Source: Lepidonotus clava (Eukaryota > Annelida > Polychaeta > Phyllodocida > Polynoidae). Taken from it: 64,000 bases of DNA. The position numbers were made by a program, and so were the translations under genes. The notes beneath the pieces are model-generated. The model saw only the letters and a list, made by a program, of their open reading frames with translations, was not told where the DNA came from and made no database searches. The stretch's first letter is position 1. Each line of letters begins with the position of its first letter. The stretch lies in contig OW387147.1 in assembly GCA_936440205.1 (NCBI GenBank), positions 18,997,629 to 19,061,628 of the forward strand, in the 5' to 3' direction. Of the stretch, positions 32,211-45,895 are shown in pieces.

Positions 32211-34056
32211 GGGGTGCAGGTGTGTGGGATATGGACTTCTTGGGGACAGTTTTGCATTATGGAGGCCAGACAGGTTATACCGTCTTCATGGTCTATATCT
32301 TCATTGTTCAATTTTCTAGAAAAAAAAGAAGTTAAAGTGTGACTCCTAGCAGTCATATGATGAGTAGACCCGATGAAAACACTATTTGAATACTACAAAT
32401 GATTTTATTCTAAATGTTAATCAAAATGAAATATTTTTGACTGACTTCATGGACATATTCTGGTCATAGAAATATAGTTCCGGTTCCATTAATGGTTTGA
32501 ATCGGGATTGTCGTGGCTCGCATAGGGAACTATGAAGGCAGTTTTGGACAGTATTTTTTTAAAGAATTGCGAGATTGTGAGAGTGTGTCATATTGTGAGA
32601 CGATTTAAGGTAAGTGGGAGAGGAGAATGTCTGGAAAGTTAAACAATTGATTGGCATAGTATAATTATGATATTTTTTTCTCGATTTCTTTCATTTGTGC
32701 TGGAAGTTACAGGTTGCGTGTTTTACTTATGGCAAGGAGAGTTTGGAAGTAGGAGGTAGTAGAGAATAATAGGCGGAAATAATGTAATGGAGGAACGGTG
32801 GAAATTGGAGCAGCAGAGCCCAAACTTTGCATGTGTGTACACAAAGCTCTCACTACCCAGCGGTAAACGTTGTGAAGTCTGGTCCCTATTGTTACCCCAT
32901 GCACACCCACACGCCAGCCGTGGCCAGCGTCTAGACCTGATTCATTGGCTGGCTATCAGAATATAAGAAAACCGATCAATATAAAACTGGTTTGACAAAA
33001 ACCAGCTTACGGATGGCTATTTCATTACCATGAAAAAGAGATAAGTTTGCAATTCCCATGCCAGACTGCACAACTGGTTCAACTTCTTTATCTTTATCCA
33101 CTGAATAAAACCTGAAAATGATATGGTAGGGGAGTTGCTTTCCCTCAATCTTAAAGAGATTGATTGTAAAAGAAAAGTTTGTCAGAAAATAATTAGAGTC
33201 ATGTAAATGTTCTTATTATACTTTTATGAATGAGACTGGATGGGATGGAGAAATTGTGGGCTGGCTGGAAGTTAAATGATAGGCAGACGCAGTAATTAAT
33301 GTCCTGGTATTACCGGGGAATAATATCTTCATTTGTTATCACTATTTAAGAGGGCTCTCTCCAGATCCCTTAATACGGCCACCCATAGTAAACCTGCCAG
33401 AACAACTTAGTGCTTGCTGCCGCGTAGAGGCTGAAGGGTTGCCTGGACCTGACAGCCTGGAATTTAGGGACTTTTGCTTACACTGCTTACAAAAATCCCT
33501 CCAGCACGTGCCCACTGTTCCGCCTAATGGAGTCTGATTATGCGGCGCTCTAGGACCAACAATAAGTGGGCACTCAATCCAGGCGTGAATATTCAAAAGT
33601 GAAATGTTTGCCTACATTAAGCCTATGGGGACTTGTATAAGGGGGGTGAGTAGTATAGGTAAATGTTGGTTATATTCAGGGGAAGAGTGAGTATTGATTT
33701 TTCAGTGTACATAATTGTACTATAATGGCGATATTCTGGTCATGTAAGATAAATCCATAATGTAACATATGAATGGAAATTTATGACATATTTATCCATC
33801 ATTTATGGTAAACCCATTAAGAGTAAAAAGTATAAACTGCCATTTGTAAGACATGAGGACTGAAAACGGCGTAAGTAATATATATGAATGTCTGCCCGTT
33901 TCAGGGTAACTTCCACTATCTCTTACTTTTTAAATATCAAGAGGTGTTTAGAAACATGAAGGTTATTTCACAAAATGAGAGGTATTCATACTAAGAAAGT
34001 TAGGAAAGCGAGAAATTTCTTTTTTTAATAAAATGATTGCAGAGAGTATAATTATA

Positions 34057-34059
<3 letters not shown>

Positions 34060-34092
<33 letters not shown>
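34060..34092. repeat. (TA)n microsatellite
   Basis: About 16 uninterrupted TA units lie in AT-rich intergenic DNA. Confidence 0.97.
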
Positions 34093-34098
<6 letters not shown>

Positions 34099-35261
34099 AT
34101 GCTTAGCTGTCTTTATGAGAACATTAAGATTAGGATCTGATAATCATATTTACTGCTTGCTTATCGTGATCGATAATTGAGAAAGAATGTAGGAAAAATA
34201 ATAAACAAGGTGATTAGTTTGGACATGAATACACATAGGGTATATTTATTTAATCCTCTAATTACAAGAACTCTAAGTTTAAAATTTCGCACTTTCAACA
34301 GCTTGGTGGTGAGTGAGCAACTGAAATGCAAACACTTGAATCGTGATATCTATAGTCACATGTCAACAGAACCATGGTTACATGGTTACAGAATGGTTAC
34401 ATCACTCGTGCCACACAGAAATAACAATTTAAAGTCTCAGGACCCAAAATAATACACTCTTTAGTTGTCACTTTATAAAGACAGAGACCCCTACCAAACC
34501 ACACACCAGTAATAATTAAACATTACCTTTTTGACTTTATATTTACTGAATACATGTTATCCCAGTTTTTCTTCCATTGTAAAGCAATACATTTTAAACA
34601 TTCTAGTTGAATGGTCAATAACAAAGTCAACACGTTAAGCCCATCCCAGTTTACACCAATATTAATGTTTAACATGAAATATTTTTAAAATTGACTCTCT
34701 GCTTTTTCCATGAAGAGAATTGCATAATATAAAATTAACCAAAGCAATTTGGTTGACAAATTGCTTCTTAAATTTGTGAAATACGGCTTTATATTATGTT
34801 GGATTTTTCCCCATAGGAACCAATGTTAAAGCCCGTCAGCCCATCAAATAATGTCTGACCCTATTTTGGCCTGTATTTTGATTGGCTGGTAAACCTGCAA
34901 ATATGTCAATTAGTAGAATTTCAGAAATCATACCGTTTTATCAATACTTGACGATATAGAAAAATATAATTCTTACTTATTTCAGTAGCCCTATCTCTAG
35001 GAGATGAGGATGCTTTATTCATGAATTTTGTCTGACTTTTGTCCAACCCTGGAAATAACCTATGTGGGATGGGCTTATTGAGGCAGTCTACAAGGCAAAG
35101 TCGACTTCTGATACAGTTTCTAATCCGCACCTGTTGTGTGGAATGAGGCCAAGGTGGTACTTGGCATCTACAACCCCCATCAACGTTAAGGAGGGGCTTG
35201 GCCTTCCATAATGGGTAGCGTTCAGGGCAAGCTTAAGCTGGCACAACCAAAGCACTCAATC

Positions 35262-35482
35262 CTTAAAGCCTATATTCCACATGCCGATTTCTTGCCGATT
35301 TTAAAAATCGGCAGGGAAAATTAGGGTTCAGTGTAGACGTTTTATATGTCATTAAAAATGTTTTATGATTCTCTTTTAAATGGTATATAGGATTGATGGT
35401 TCCATACAATATTTCTAGAAATAAGTATAACAAATGCAAAATCGGCAACATCAAAATCGGCCTGTGGTATACAGGCTTTAAG
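35262..35482. mobile_element. TIR element, TTAAAGCC family, copy 1
   Basis: The ends read TTAAAGCCTATATTCCAC and, on the other strand, TTAAAGCCTGTATACCAC. The length is 221 bp. Near the left end is the perfect 21-nt palindrome built on TGCCGATTTT. TTAA at both ends could be a piggyBac-like target site or part of the repeat. Confidence 0.72.
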
Positions 35483-37606
35483 TAGAATCGGCGCATACAT
35501 GTTGGCTTTAATGCAGGTAAACCCTGCATGGCTTTTATTCTTTAATCATTTTTGAAAAAAGGAGATACATGTCGAATTGTTTTTGTGGTCACTTAAGCTC
35601 AATTAAATGTGAGGTACTGCAATTGTCAATTAGGGAATGGAGATGTCGACATGTTTTTCAGGTATTATTAATGGTGCCTCGTGATTAAACGAGGACATTG
35701 AACTTTACATTTACCTAAAATAAATTAGTTCAACCTAAATAAAATAAAGTCGAAGACGTAATTAAAGCATTAAAGAATTCCATATTCTTTGGGGTATAGC
35801 CATTTCAAATACAATCATTTCATAATTAGAACCTTACAACAAAGGTTTTAAAGTCTATGTCATGTCAGTATAGATAAAAAATAATTGGAGGCCGACTAGT
35901 AGAAAATGATTGAGACCAATCAAAAGGAAAAGATGCACCGAAGTTTCAATATTATAATTTTGCTCTCATGAGACTAATACTGATTTTGTGAGAATCGAAC
36001 ATTCTGCTATAGAAAAATTAAGTATTCGTTTATATTTAGTTGCTATGGGCTTGGTTTAGTAGACAGAGAAAGACTAGGGGTCAAAATGAGACATTATTGT
36101 GTGATAAATATGTTGAAAACAATGAAAGAATATAACCATCTTCTAGATCAAAGTTTTGAATGAAAATGTGTCTGACTATGTTCGCTATAAACATTACTAG
36201 AAGATAATTTTAATAACGCCTAAATAAATAATAGATTATGAAACCTTTTCCCAAGTGCCCTGAAATTAAAGTGATGGTTCTCATAAGAAATAAATTAATA
36301 ATCATCATTAAATATGGACATGATTGGTTTCATCTAATAATAAGCCCTTCAAAAATGGGCCCTAAAGAAATGCGGGCTGGAGTACCCGAAATATCCCCTC
36401 GTCTGCTTATGAAATTTTCTTTCTTTACATGGTTACTGAAATGCTCAGGTGTAATCAGACTGATTCTGGTGATAATTGACACATAATTGATAGAAAGTAA
36501 CTCACAGTTTCATGGCTTTCATGATATGAAATCAAAACTTCTCGACAACACGTATAATTATCCACAATTAATACTATGATTACGCATGTTTATCTGTTGA
36601 TAATAACAAAAGAGAATGCTAGCTATTATAATTAAGAAGTAGGTCATACTTATGAATGTGTCTTCCCCTAAATTCAGTCTTCTGTATTATGGTAATATCG
36701 CGAGTTGGAACATGATAGCAGTTGGAGGTTTTCAATATCAACCTATTGGTCTTTGGTTCAATTACCATAGTAAAAGAAGACCTTTGCCAGACAAAATATT
36801 AAAATATATATTCCTCCTAGATACTATAGATACTAGGTACATGAACCTTGTTAAAGGTCACTGGGAAACGCAGTTAGCTGATTCCATAGAAAATTGCTAT
36901 GCTTCTAGGAACATAATCCACGGTTAATTTGCCATCAGTGAGACTGTCACTTCCAAGACTTTTTCCTGGAAGAGCACGGATGTTTCCTCATAGGAATCCT
37001 AGAAAACTATCTCTCAGCAGGAGGGCTCCCTAATTGATATCATCTGGCTCAGATGATAGCCTACTCCAAAATCAAGCCAGTGGAATGCTGCTTTTGGGTG
37101 GATATTCCATGATGTTGTGTCAGTTCGGAGGGAGTACGTTTTGGTCACGTATGGCGAGGAAACTAATATGAAGCCCCATGTCATTCTGTCCCTCATCGAC
37201 TTCTGGGGCTGTTATCCTATGGATCAATGATGTCCTATATTACGACAGGTTGTTCGTTATTGTTATCCGCGTGCATGGTACCAGTGTTTAGATTATGTGT
37301 TATGTTGGGTAAATATTATTGTTTCATGGAATTTTCTCTTTAACTTTAAGATTTATGTATATGTAATGTATTTGGTTTTACTTCATATTGTTTGATTTGC
37401 TTAATTTCGTTTAATACATTCATTTCAATATATCAAATAGCATTTTGTGATGAATCTGTACGAGCTTTTGGAGCCTTGTAATTCTAATGTTCGTTAACCG
37501 ATTATCATTGTATATCTGTAAGTATTCGATTAATCAACAAGTATTAATTCTGTAAAAAGGAAATTTCCATCTAAATAATTTTTATATTTTGTATATATAT
37601 ATATAT
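35483..37606. other. AT-rich noncoding interval
   Basis: No exon, repeat family or promoter-like cluster recognised. The open frame at 36652-36927 is AT-driven and lacks any known motif. Confidence 0.5.
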
Positions 37607-37950
37607 CCCTTTAGACCCCAATCCGGCCATGGCCGCCCGAGGGTGTACTCCCCAATTCGGCCGTGGCCGCCCAGAAAAATGGCAATTTTTCCATAATTTT
37701 TCCATTTTTCCCATGATGAAACAGTTTAATAAGTATTCAACATATAAAGTCAGCCAATATATCGTTTTAAAGCTGATTCAATCTCCTAATTAATATTACA
37801 AACCATATCTCTATCATTCAAATTGAGAAGTTTGGGTCTGCCTATGAAGGTTCTTTTATTGCAAGGAATTTAGGGAATTCCTAATGGAAATCCTTGGAAA
37901 TCATGGGGAAATGCAGTAATTCATAAACGTTATCAGTGGGGTCTAAAGGG
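37607..37950. mobile_element. TIR element, CCCTTTAGACCCC family, copy 1
   Basis: It begins with CCCTTTAGACCCC and ends with its exact complement GGGGTCTAAAGGG. The element is 344 bp and noncoding, with GGCCGTGGCCGCCC repeated near the left end. ATAT flanks both sides and may be a target duplication. Confidence 0.82.
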
Positions 37951-38099
37951 ATATCATATAGATCTATCACTACTCTAATTAAACTAACGTGTAAGAAAAT
38001 GCTACTGCATTTTAGTTTCCAGTCTAAAACCAAAAATTACATTATTAAGTTATGCTCGTCAAAATGTAAATTAAAACTCACTTCTCTCCGGTCATTAAC

Positions 38100-39200
38100 T
38101 CAGAACCCCCCCCCCCCCCCGCCTCCACCCCTCACTTAAATTCCCACTGGGTCTTGCCCCCCACTGGAGGTCGGCACCGCAATCTGGGCGGGCCCTGGAG
38201 GTCAGGGACAACAGTGAAGTCCCATTTCCACAGCGATCAGCACATGTTAGCCTTCAACAGGCGGGCCCACTGATTGATTGGGTGGGGCGCTGATATGACA
38301 AGCGTGGCCGCCTCCAGGGTGGGGGAAGGGCCTGGAGGAAAGGGTAGTAGGGGGATTTACCGGACCTCTGCCCCGCACCCCCAAACCAACTCCCACCCCC
38401 CGGGGGGGGAGGGGGGGGCACTCCTCCCAGGTTTGGGTACCCACTGCAAAATGGGCAGCAGAAGTTGTGGCTCTGACGCGGGTCTAGGCTGAAAAAAGGG
38501 GGGCTGTAACTGTCCAGGGAAGTCCCTAAAGTAAGTCAGTCAAGGGCACCATACTGTTGGAGCTGTTGTGTTTAGGTAGTCTAATCAGGGAATAAGCATC
38601 AGGATTAGCTAGTGTGACTGTTTGTGTTACAATTTTGAGAAAAGAGCTTGGTCTGTAGTCAAATCATATAGCTGCAGTAAAGACAATGGGCTGTCCATTG
38701 ACATCCAAGAAAATAGGGGGCTGTTAAATCAAAGCAGAGAGCTGTCTTATTGGAAAACCAGAGGCTGTAGTTTTGGTTTGGGTACCTACCCTCAAAGAGT
38801 CAGTGCCCCCCCCCCCCCGCTCCCACCCCACCACACCACCTCAAACACACACTAGCTAACCGCCTCCTCCAGGGTGGTATCTCCAGGGGATGAGACAAGC
38901 TTAAGGGCGGTCTCTCTCCAGGCCCAAAACGCTTGCTTGTCACAGGAGGAATTTACCTTTATCCATTGGGTTCCTGGAGGCCCTGGCCAAGACGTTGCGC
39001 CGCCTCCACCCCCACACACATAGCCCTGGAGCCACTGCCCACTGGAGACCTGGGCCTTCCCATTATACCGGGATAACCCATTGAAGCCCTGCATTGCTGG
39101 GGCATTCTCCACGGCGTCCCATCAGCGACCTCCCACCTTTCAGCCAGCGTCCCTCCAGGGGCTAGGATCTCCTGAGTTAGTGGGAGGAAGTTATGCCATG
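38100..39200. other. GC-rich interval with homopolymers and repeated CTCCAGG/CCTGGAG
   Basis: Noncoding. It contains C runs at 38106-38120 and 38806-38818, a CCCCCCGGGGGGG junction near 38400, and many CTCCAGG, CTGGAGG and CCTGGAGG units. Frames here are compositional. Confidence 0.6.
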
Positions 39201-42200
39201 CAGTGAGGTATCCGCCAGAGAACGGTCCGCTTTATTTCCCATTATTTAGGACTTATTTCCCATAATGTAAGTGTTTTTTTGTGTGCAAATTGCTCCCTTT
39301 GGAAAGTATCTGACTTCCTGTTCATGAACTCTTATCGACCCTGGATATGATCAAAAGCAAAGGCTGGAATCTAGAAGGATAGATTTAACAATGGCTGGAA
39401 TGTTAATTGGGTAATAATTATTATTTGACTAGCATTATTATTATGTTTATTCTTTATTTCAACACATCTTTAAAGCACATACCTTATCTTCCGAGCTGCG
39501 GCAATATCTTCCTAGTTTCAGGACTTGCAGTTATATGTTTTAAAATGTATAGAGAAAATAACAATTTCAATATTACCTTTAGAAGGAAAAACTATATAAT
39601 AAATGAATTTACAGTACAATTATTGTCCAGGGGATACGTGAGGCTTAGAGGATACCTTCTTTCAGGCATTTAACTCTTTCCTTATATTCCCTATAACATC
39701 TCCGCTATATCTATGTATATGATTTAATCTCCCAAATGACCTACAACTATGGGAGCATTTAAATCATACCAAAATAGCTCGAGGCAGGTTAATCATTTAA
39801 CCCAGCTACCAAACGGCGTGCTTTAGAACGGCTATGTTGCTCGGAGTTCATGCAATCATTTCCCCCTTTGTAGGCCTCACTCTTAAAGCAGGGAATAAAT
39901 CTTTGGCGCCGATCGCTTCTATTCTCTTGATAACTATCCGCCCGCCCCTTCGGACCCCCTCAATATCTGTATATTACTTACAGAAGTACCGCGCCTCCCT
40001 ATGCTCCCCCTTTTATAGGGACTGTGATGACCTTAGTTTGCCGCGCCTACAGTCTCCACGTCCTTTATGGCCAGGCGTCCTTTGCTTAGCCTTACAATAG
40101 ACTTTCCTCTGGTCTCTTTAGGAAATGTTTATAATATTCTCAATTCTGTTGAAAAGTAAAGTATTGGTATTTTTGAATGATTATTGTATGCTTACTGTAA
40201 CTGCTTAGCATTACTTGGAAGCAGTCTTAGATATCAATTGATATGGCAAATCATATCGAATTCATGTTCATGAGGAGGATGCCGATCATAGAGGATATTG
40301 TAGGCTCATATCACATCTTTCATTAAACGTGGCAATTTTTAACTGTAGATCGATAGTTATATTCTCTGTTGATTATGAAATACACAAATGGACCAATACT
40401 GGTTATAAAAATAGCTAGGAACCGCCGAAATTAAATTCAAAACGTTGGCTGTTCTCAATCCTAATATTATTTCCATGCCATTTCATATCCAATAAAAGAC
40501 CCATTTCCGAATTAAATTTTAACGACCACCTATTGCCGGTGCACATCCCCAATAGTTTTAAGACCTCGGGAAAGTCTACTGAGTCCCGATGTCTTATCAG
40601 AAGTCGTCGGAAGCGGGTCTATATCCGGCAGTGGGCGGTGGAGTAAGGACCTGGAGGGGGATCCATGGGGCACCCAGTCCGGACACGGGATTGCCTCCTC
40701 CTCGGATACGGCCCGGCCGGACACTTGTGGGCCTGTGTCTAACCAACGACAATATAGTTATGTTAAGATCACCGACCCCCACTGCTGTGGACTACGCTTT
40801 TTTCAATAATAACGATGCTATAAATTTGTGATTGTGATCTTAATATTGCCGTATTAAACTGATATTTTTCTTATCATGATGTACGCCACTATTTGAAAAG
40901 CATTACACAGTAATCAGGTAATGAGATTTTTTGTTAAATAAAAATGTTTGAGGGGTGCCAACATGAGAGTATGTGTAGAATTGCTTTGGAACTATCACGA
41001 AATCAAGGGGAAATGTACCCGTTTTTACTTTTCGCTCTATCTAGCTCCACTCTTTTCAACGGTTTACATGGACCCTTACAGGCGGCGACACCATCGCGAC
41101 GTTCATGATGAAAAGACACGAAGTTTGGCATCTTTGTATGGAGAATCGTTGATTCCACCTGGCCGGACGCTCGGCTCTCATCCGTGGCACCAAGGGCTAC
41201 CAAGCCTTAAGCCTTAGAGATATATAAAACCATCCAATATAGGCGATTGGAAAGCCAGTGTGCACGTAGGCTTTTTATGTCTACTCTTTTCTTCGTTTTT
41301 CTCTTGTGTTTGTCTTGTTTGTTTTTCTCCGGGACAGGCTGGGCTTTAAAATCGCTAAGGGTTCTGATTTATTGTAGACGTTGTTTTTGTATAGAAAAAC
41401 TCGCTGCGTTCTTTGTTTCCCAGGAAAATAAAAAGTGAGACACTTCTAAAACGGAGGTTCTTACTTGATATTAAAATTCATATTCTGTTTAAATTTGTAA
41501 AACACGAGTGTCGACCTTTAAAAGAGGAAACTGGAGAAAAATCTGTTAATTAGTTCCAGTGTAAGGAACCCAGCATCTATGACCATAAAAGGGTTAGCGA
41601 AAAAGTGCAATAATTCTAAAAACGGGCTCTGATTGTTTCTTTTAACAAAATTAATATTCTTTCTTTTTAACCGCTAATATTATTTACTGTCTCATCACCA
41701 GTATGCTATGGAATTATCGAGGGCAAAATGTGTGTCAAATATATATCCTTGTCTGTTCGATGTAATTTCCTAGCCCAAATTTATACCCTTTCGCTTTTGT
41801 AAAATTGTTGTATAAAAGATATAATCACGAAGCTTGATACGGTATAATGATGGCAGGACGTATTCATCATTATTACTTTATCATACGAGGTAGGAGATAG
41901 AGATTAAAAATATGAGATTTCTTATTAATCCTTTATATATGACATTTACGCTAGGGGTCCTAATGATACATTGTGGCATATAATTAACCTGAAATGGACT
42001 AAGCAATGGAAAATGTCAGAGAGGAAAGAAACATGGACCTCGCTGTTCAAGCAAATGTATTTTTACAGTCCTTTATTAAACATGCATTCGTACGTTTAGA
42101 CCTTTACAAAATGTGATGTGTTTTTGAATAAAAGTTATTCTAGAGCATTCTTTCAACACGTTGTTGAAACGGATTCCATCACTTTTGTTATACAGATCAC

Positions 42201-45200
42201 CTGACGGACAGACAGTTAAAAAAAACTAATATAAATGACATACTAGTAGTGACAGGAATTGTTCACACGAAAACGTTTGTATGAGCAGAATATTTCATAC
42301 AATCTCTAAATTAAAAAAAAAAACTAATGCAAATCGGTAAAAAAAAAAAATAATAATAATAATTCACCTCCACACTTTTATTCCTTAATATCTAGCCCCT
42401 TACATCTTTTTATTTTAAATCTGAAATGTTATTCCAAATTTTGTTCTAAGGTTCCAAAACCTAACACCCATGTTATTACAGGTAATGTGTAAAGAGATTG
42501 ACAACATCACATACACCCTAACAACTCGGGTTTCCTAATGCAGCTCGCCTGTGGCAGGAAGCGTGTAATGTAGATGCGCATGATCATATTAATAGATTCC
42601 CTAATGGCTTTTATAATGGAGTCGGTAAGCTGAGGAAGATGCACATATTCCCGATAGGTGTCTATATTCAGAGAAGGCCTATAATATTTCCGTAATATTT
42701 TTTGGCATCTGTATGTGCCACAAGGATTGACCATACGGTAGAATTACTGACACTGGCTGCTATAGTCGAGAAAATCTCTTTTTCTCCTAGCAGCTATAGA
42801 TCCAGGTGCAGGGGCAAATGTTCGGGGAAAAAATAGGAGGGGGCAAGAAAGTTACAAAGAGAAATCTGTGACCAGTCTTTGGAAATGGTAATCAAGCAGA
42901 TATGGGATAAATTTGCTCTAAATCCATTATTAATGAAGTTATTGACAAAAAAAGCACTCATTATACATATCATCATTAAATTTCTTTACTTGGGCAGAAT
43001 TTTCCAGAGATTACTAATTGGAGCACAAAAACATTCTATTTTCAATGGCAGTTACATTATGGGTAATCTGGTATAGAATGTCTTCTCTTTAGATATTAAC
43101 AACACAAGCAACATGGCCATGTTACCATGGCAACAACAAAAATAATCTTCACATTCGATAGGATATATTTCTCAAGTATTTTCATAAAAGTATTTTCCAT
43201 CTCAAAAGTGAAAACCATTTGTTGAAAGATGATCTATCTGAAAAGTTATTTGTATTTTGAATAAATTCAATATCAAGGAAAAGATCATTTTTGACTAAAT
43301 ATGATATAATTCAAATAGCTGTATTATGGAAGTAATGCAAGTAATTCAAATCAGGGGTGTTAGAGTTCATGCAAAGTAGAGGAATTCAAATGTGCATACC
43401 TCAGCCTCTATTAGGAATATTTCAATATGGTTCACTGCATAAATTGAAAGGGTGCATTGGGAGTTTTAATTGATATTTTCCCCTTAAGGTCACCTTTTCC
43501 CATGTTGGGTCAAATGTATCATTTGGCCAATTATAGGTGGAGCCGCTCCTAATAAACCTAACACTGCTGCATGATGGACCAGAATGATTTATAGCCATGG
43601 CGCTGGTTTGTTATCCTAATCCTCAATGTGTATTTACCACCATTCAGCTGATTTGGCCCAAGATAGTGCAAACATTAGTCTCTCAGTTGGTCAACCAAAA
43701 AGGCTGAACAAGAGACATTGATCAAAATTCACCTGATTGATAATTAAGGAAACCATGGCAACTGTAATGGCATCTGTTTCTACAGTGTAGGCTTGAAGAA
43801 AGAAACATAACAATATTATAGTTATATCCTTTACATAAATTGAGAAAAACGAGTAGGTTTACAAACCTTTGGGTAGTGACTGGATAGCAAACCTGCAGAG
43901 ACTTCTTCGCTGTTTTCTTTCTTAAACAGTATTAATTTTATTGACTTCATCACCGTTTGTTCCAGGTGCACACGCTTTTAAAATATCGCTGATGTCCAGC
44001 TGAAATGACAAGATTTTTATTATATGTATGCATTAATCTAATCAGGAAGGTGCTCGTAAAGATTTTCAAAATAAGTTCAAAAAGTAACTTATTGAACTAA
44101 TAATCACACATTCTAATAAATCCACTTTCCCACGTTTGTGGTCTATGCAATGTAATTGAAGTCAAAACCACTCTCTAATATAACCATCCGTCAATTGCAC
44201 TAGATGGTCGGTTTTGCACAGTGAGCCAAGAGTACTATCGTTTGGAGAGAACTGGATGGGAATGGATTCTTGTTTCTCATTCAGATTTGGCATGCAATTT
44301 TCCTCCCTCTCAGATTGGCGCTGAGAAAATGTGAAGCATGGAATTACCAATTTTGAATCTTATTTCCAAACTAGATTGGTTCTGCTTTCTTTGGCTGATG
44401 AGGATTTGTTGCAGCAAAGAAAAATCAAGATTGTGTTACATTTAGTGTAAGATATTAGGATTTGGATGAAGTATAAACAGTATGAACACAAATGCTGTTT
44501 TATTTCACTAAATCACGATGAACCTCTAAAATTAGTAGTGCATGATGTGTTAATGTATGTTATATGCAAATAAAGACACAGGTAAAGTTGTATATATAAT
44601 AATTATGTATAAACCTTAACATTTTCCTGTACTGCCATACAGATCACATTATGATAATGATATAACGCTAATTTAGCTTCAACTAAGACTTTGCTATGTG
44701 AAATGGATTTAACCTTTTCAATTTAATCAAATGACAATATCATAGTATATACATGTATACTGAAAATATTGAAAACAACTATGAAAATTTCATAACCATC
44801 ATATTTAATTTTGCTGATTGTACAATTCGTAACCATATTGTATGCTTTCCATGAGAATGACATTTCTGAAACGATTAGTCCTACACATTAAATTTGACAT
44901 GTACTTCCTTTTCTTTTCAAAGGACTTTTATATCTGTTATAACCAGAGAGGTGTAATAGCTTTTTTGGTTAAACCCAAGCCTCCGCTGACCTGGTTAAGC
45001 AGCAATCTCCCCGTCAGATGCCTTCCCCCTTCTCTCCCGCCGCATAATGCATCCAGTCGGAAGCAAGTTAAAAACCCATTAATGGCACGCAAAGCGCCGT
45101 ATGCAACACATGTAAACACAATCGATCAGGCACTGAGGCCTGCCTCGCACCAAAGTACACATAGCAGTCGTCGTTCTCCTGGTCAAAATGGATTATATCG

Positions 45201-45660
45201 CCATGTTGCCCCGCTCCTATAAATCATAGAAACTCTAAAATGCTCTGACCTCGACTTGGTCGTATGAGGCACCGTGTGTTCAAAATATTATATAAGTATG
45301 ACAGTATGTGATATAATGCGTTTGTGTGCGTCGGGGGGGGGGGGGGGTGTTTGTGGTTGTGTTTGGGGAGATGTAAATGGAAAGTCAAAATGCAAGAAAG
45401 CTTGCAAAGGTAACATCTGTAATTCTATAGATCTGGTCAGGAAGAAACAGCTCATTTTGTGTTCCTTTCATTGTGACATAGCGATAGTTCAGAGTTCTGT
45501 CTAGCTGTCTAGATATTATAAATGTCACTTTATATAAAGTGCTGTACAGCAACAGGACACATATTGTCATTACACTTTGAATGTGTTGTTAAAGTTACAT
45601 TTTGGTGAATTTAAAAGAACATAGGACAAGACGAACTAACAGGAGGTGACAGAAAATGTT
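39201..45660. other. Noncoding interval
   Basis: No gene recognised. A balanced-composition block at about 44960-45160 (around GGTTAAGCAGCAATCTCC and CCATTAATGGCACGC) resembles a conserved element. A run of 15 G is at 45333-45347. Confidence 0.5.
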
Positions 45661-45700
45661 CAGGTTTTTGAGTTGTTTCTTGTGTCCCAGATTTATAGGC
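45661..45700. repeat. Solo copy of the GTTGTTTCTTG repeat arm
   Basis: AGGTTTTTGAGTTGTTTCTTG followed by CCCAGATTTATAG aligns with the arm at 48247-48283 in the same orientation. It directly precedes the purine-rich tract. Confidence 0.45.
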
Positions 45701-45895
45701 ACACAACAGGAGGAGCTGGAGGAGCAGGAAGAGTAGGAGGAGCAAATCCAGGAGGGGCAGGAGAGGCAGGAGCAGGAGCTCCCACGAGGAGCAGGAGGAG
45801 GAGCAGGGGTAGGAGGGTAGGAGTCGAAAGAGAAGGAGGAAGATAAGGAAAACGGAGGAGCTAAAGGAGGAGAAGGAAGAGTATGGTGGGACAGA
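45700..45895 (+). repeat. Purine-rich GGAGGA/GGAGCA tract
   Basis: Almost 200 nt of the + strand are nearly all purine, made of irregular GGAGGAGC, GGAGCAGGAG and AAGGAGGA units with few interruptions. Long open frames on both strands here (for example 45611-46015 on the minus strand) are low-complexity artefacts. Confidence 0.9.

Larger units (their letters stand above)
30546..35261. other. Noncoding interval
   Basis: No gene recognised. Besides the listed microsatellites it has balanced-composition blocks at about 31780-31980 and 33340-33580 that look like candidate regulatory elements, and an A-run near 31075. Confidence 0.5.

Noticed and set aside
44842-45222. 126-codon frame overlapping the conserved-element-like block
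   Set aside because: Composition shifts in the middle and no domain is recognisable. The block looks regulatory.
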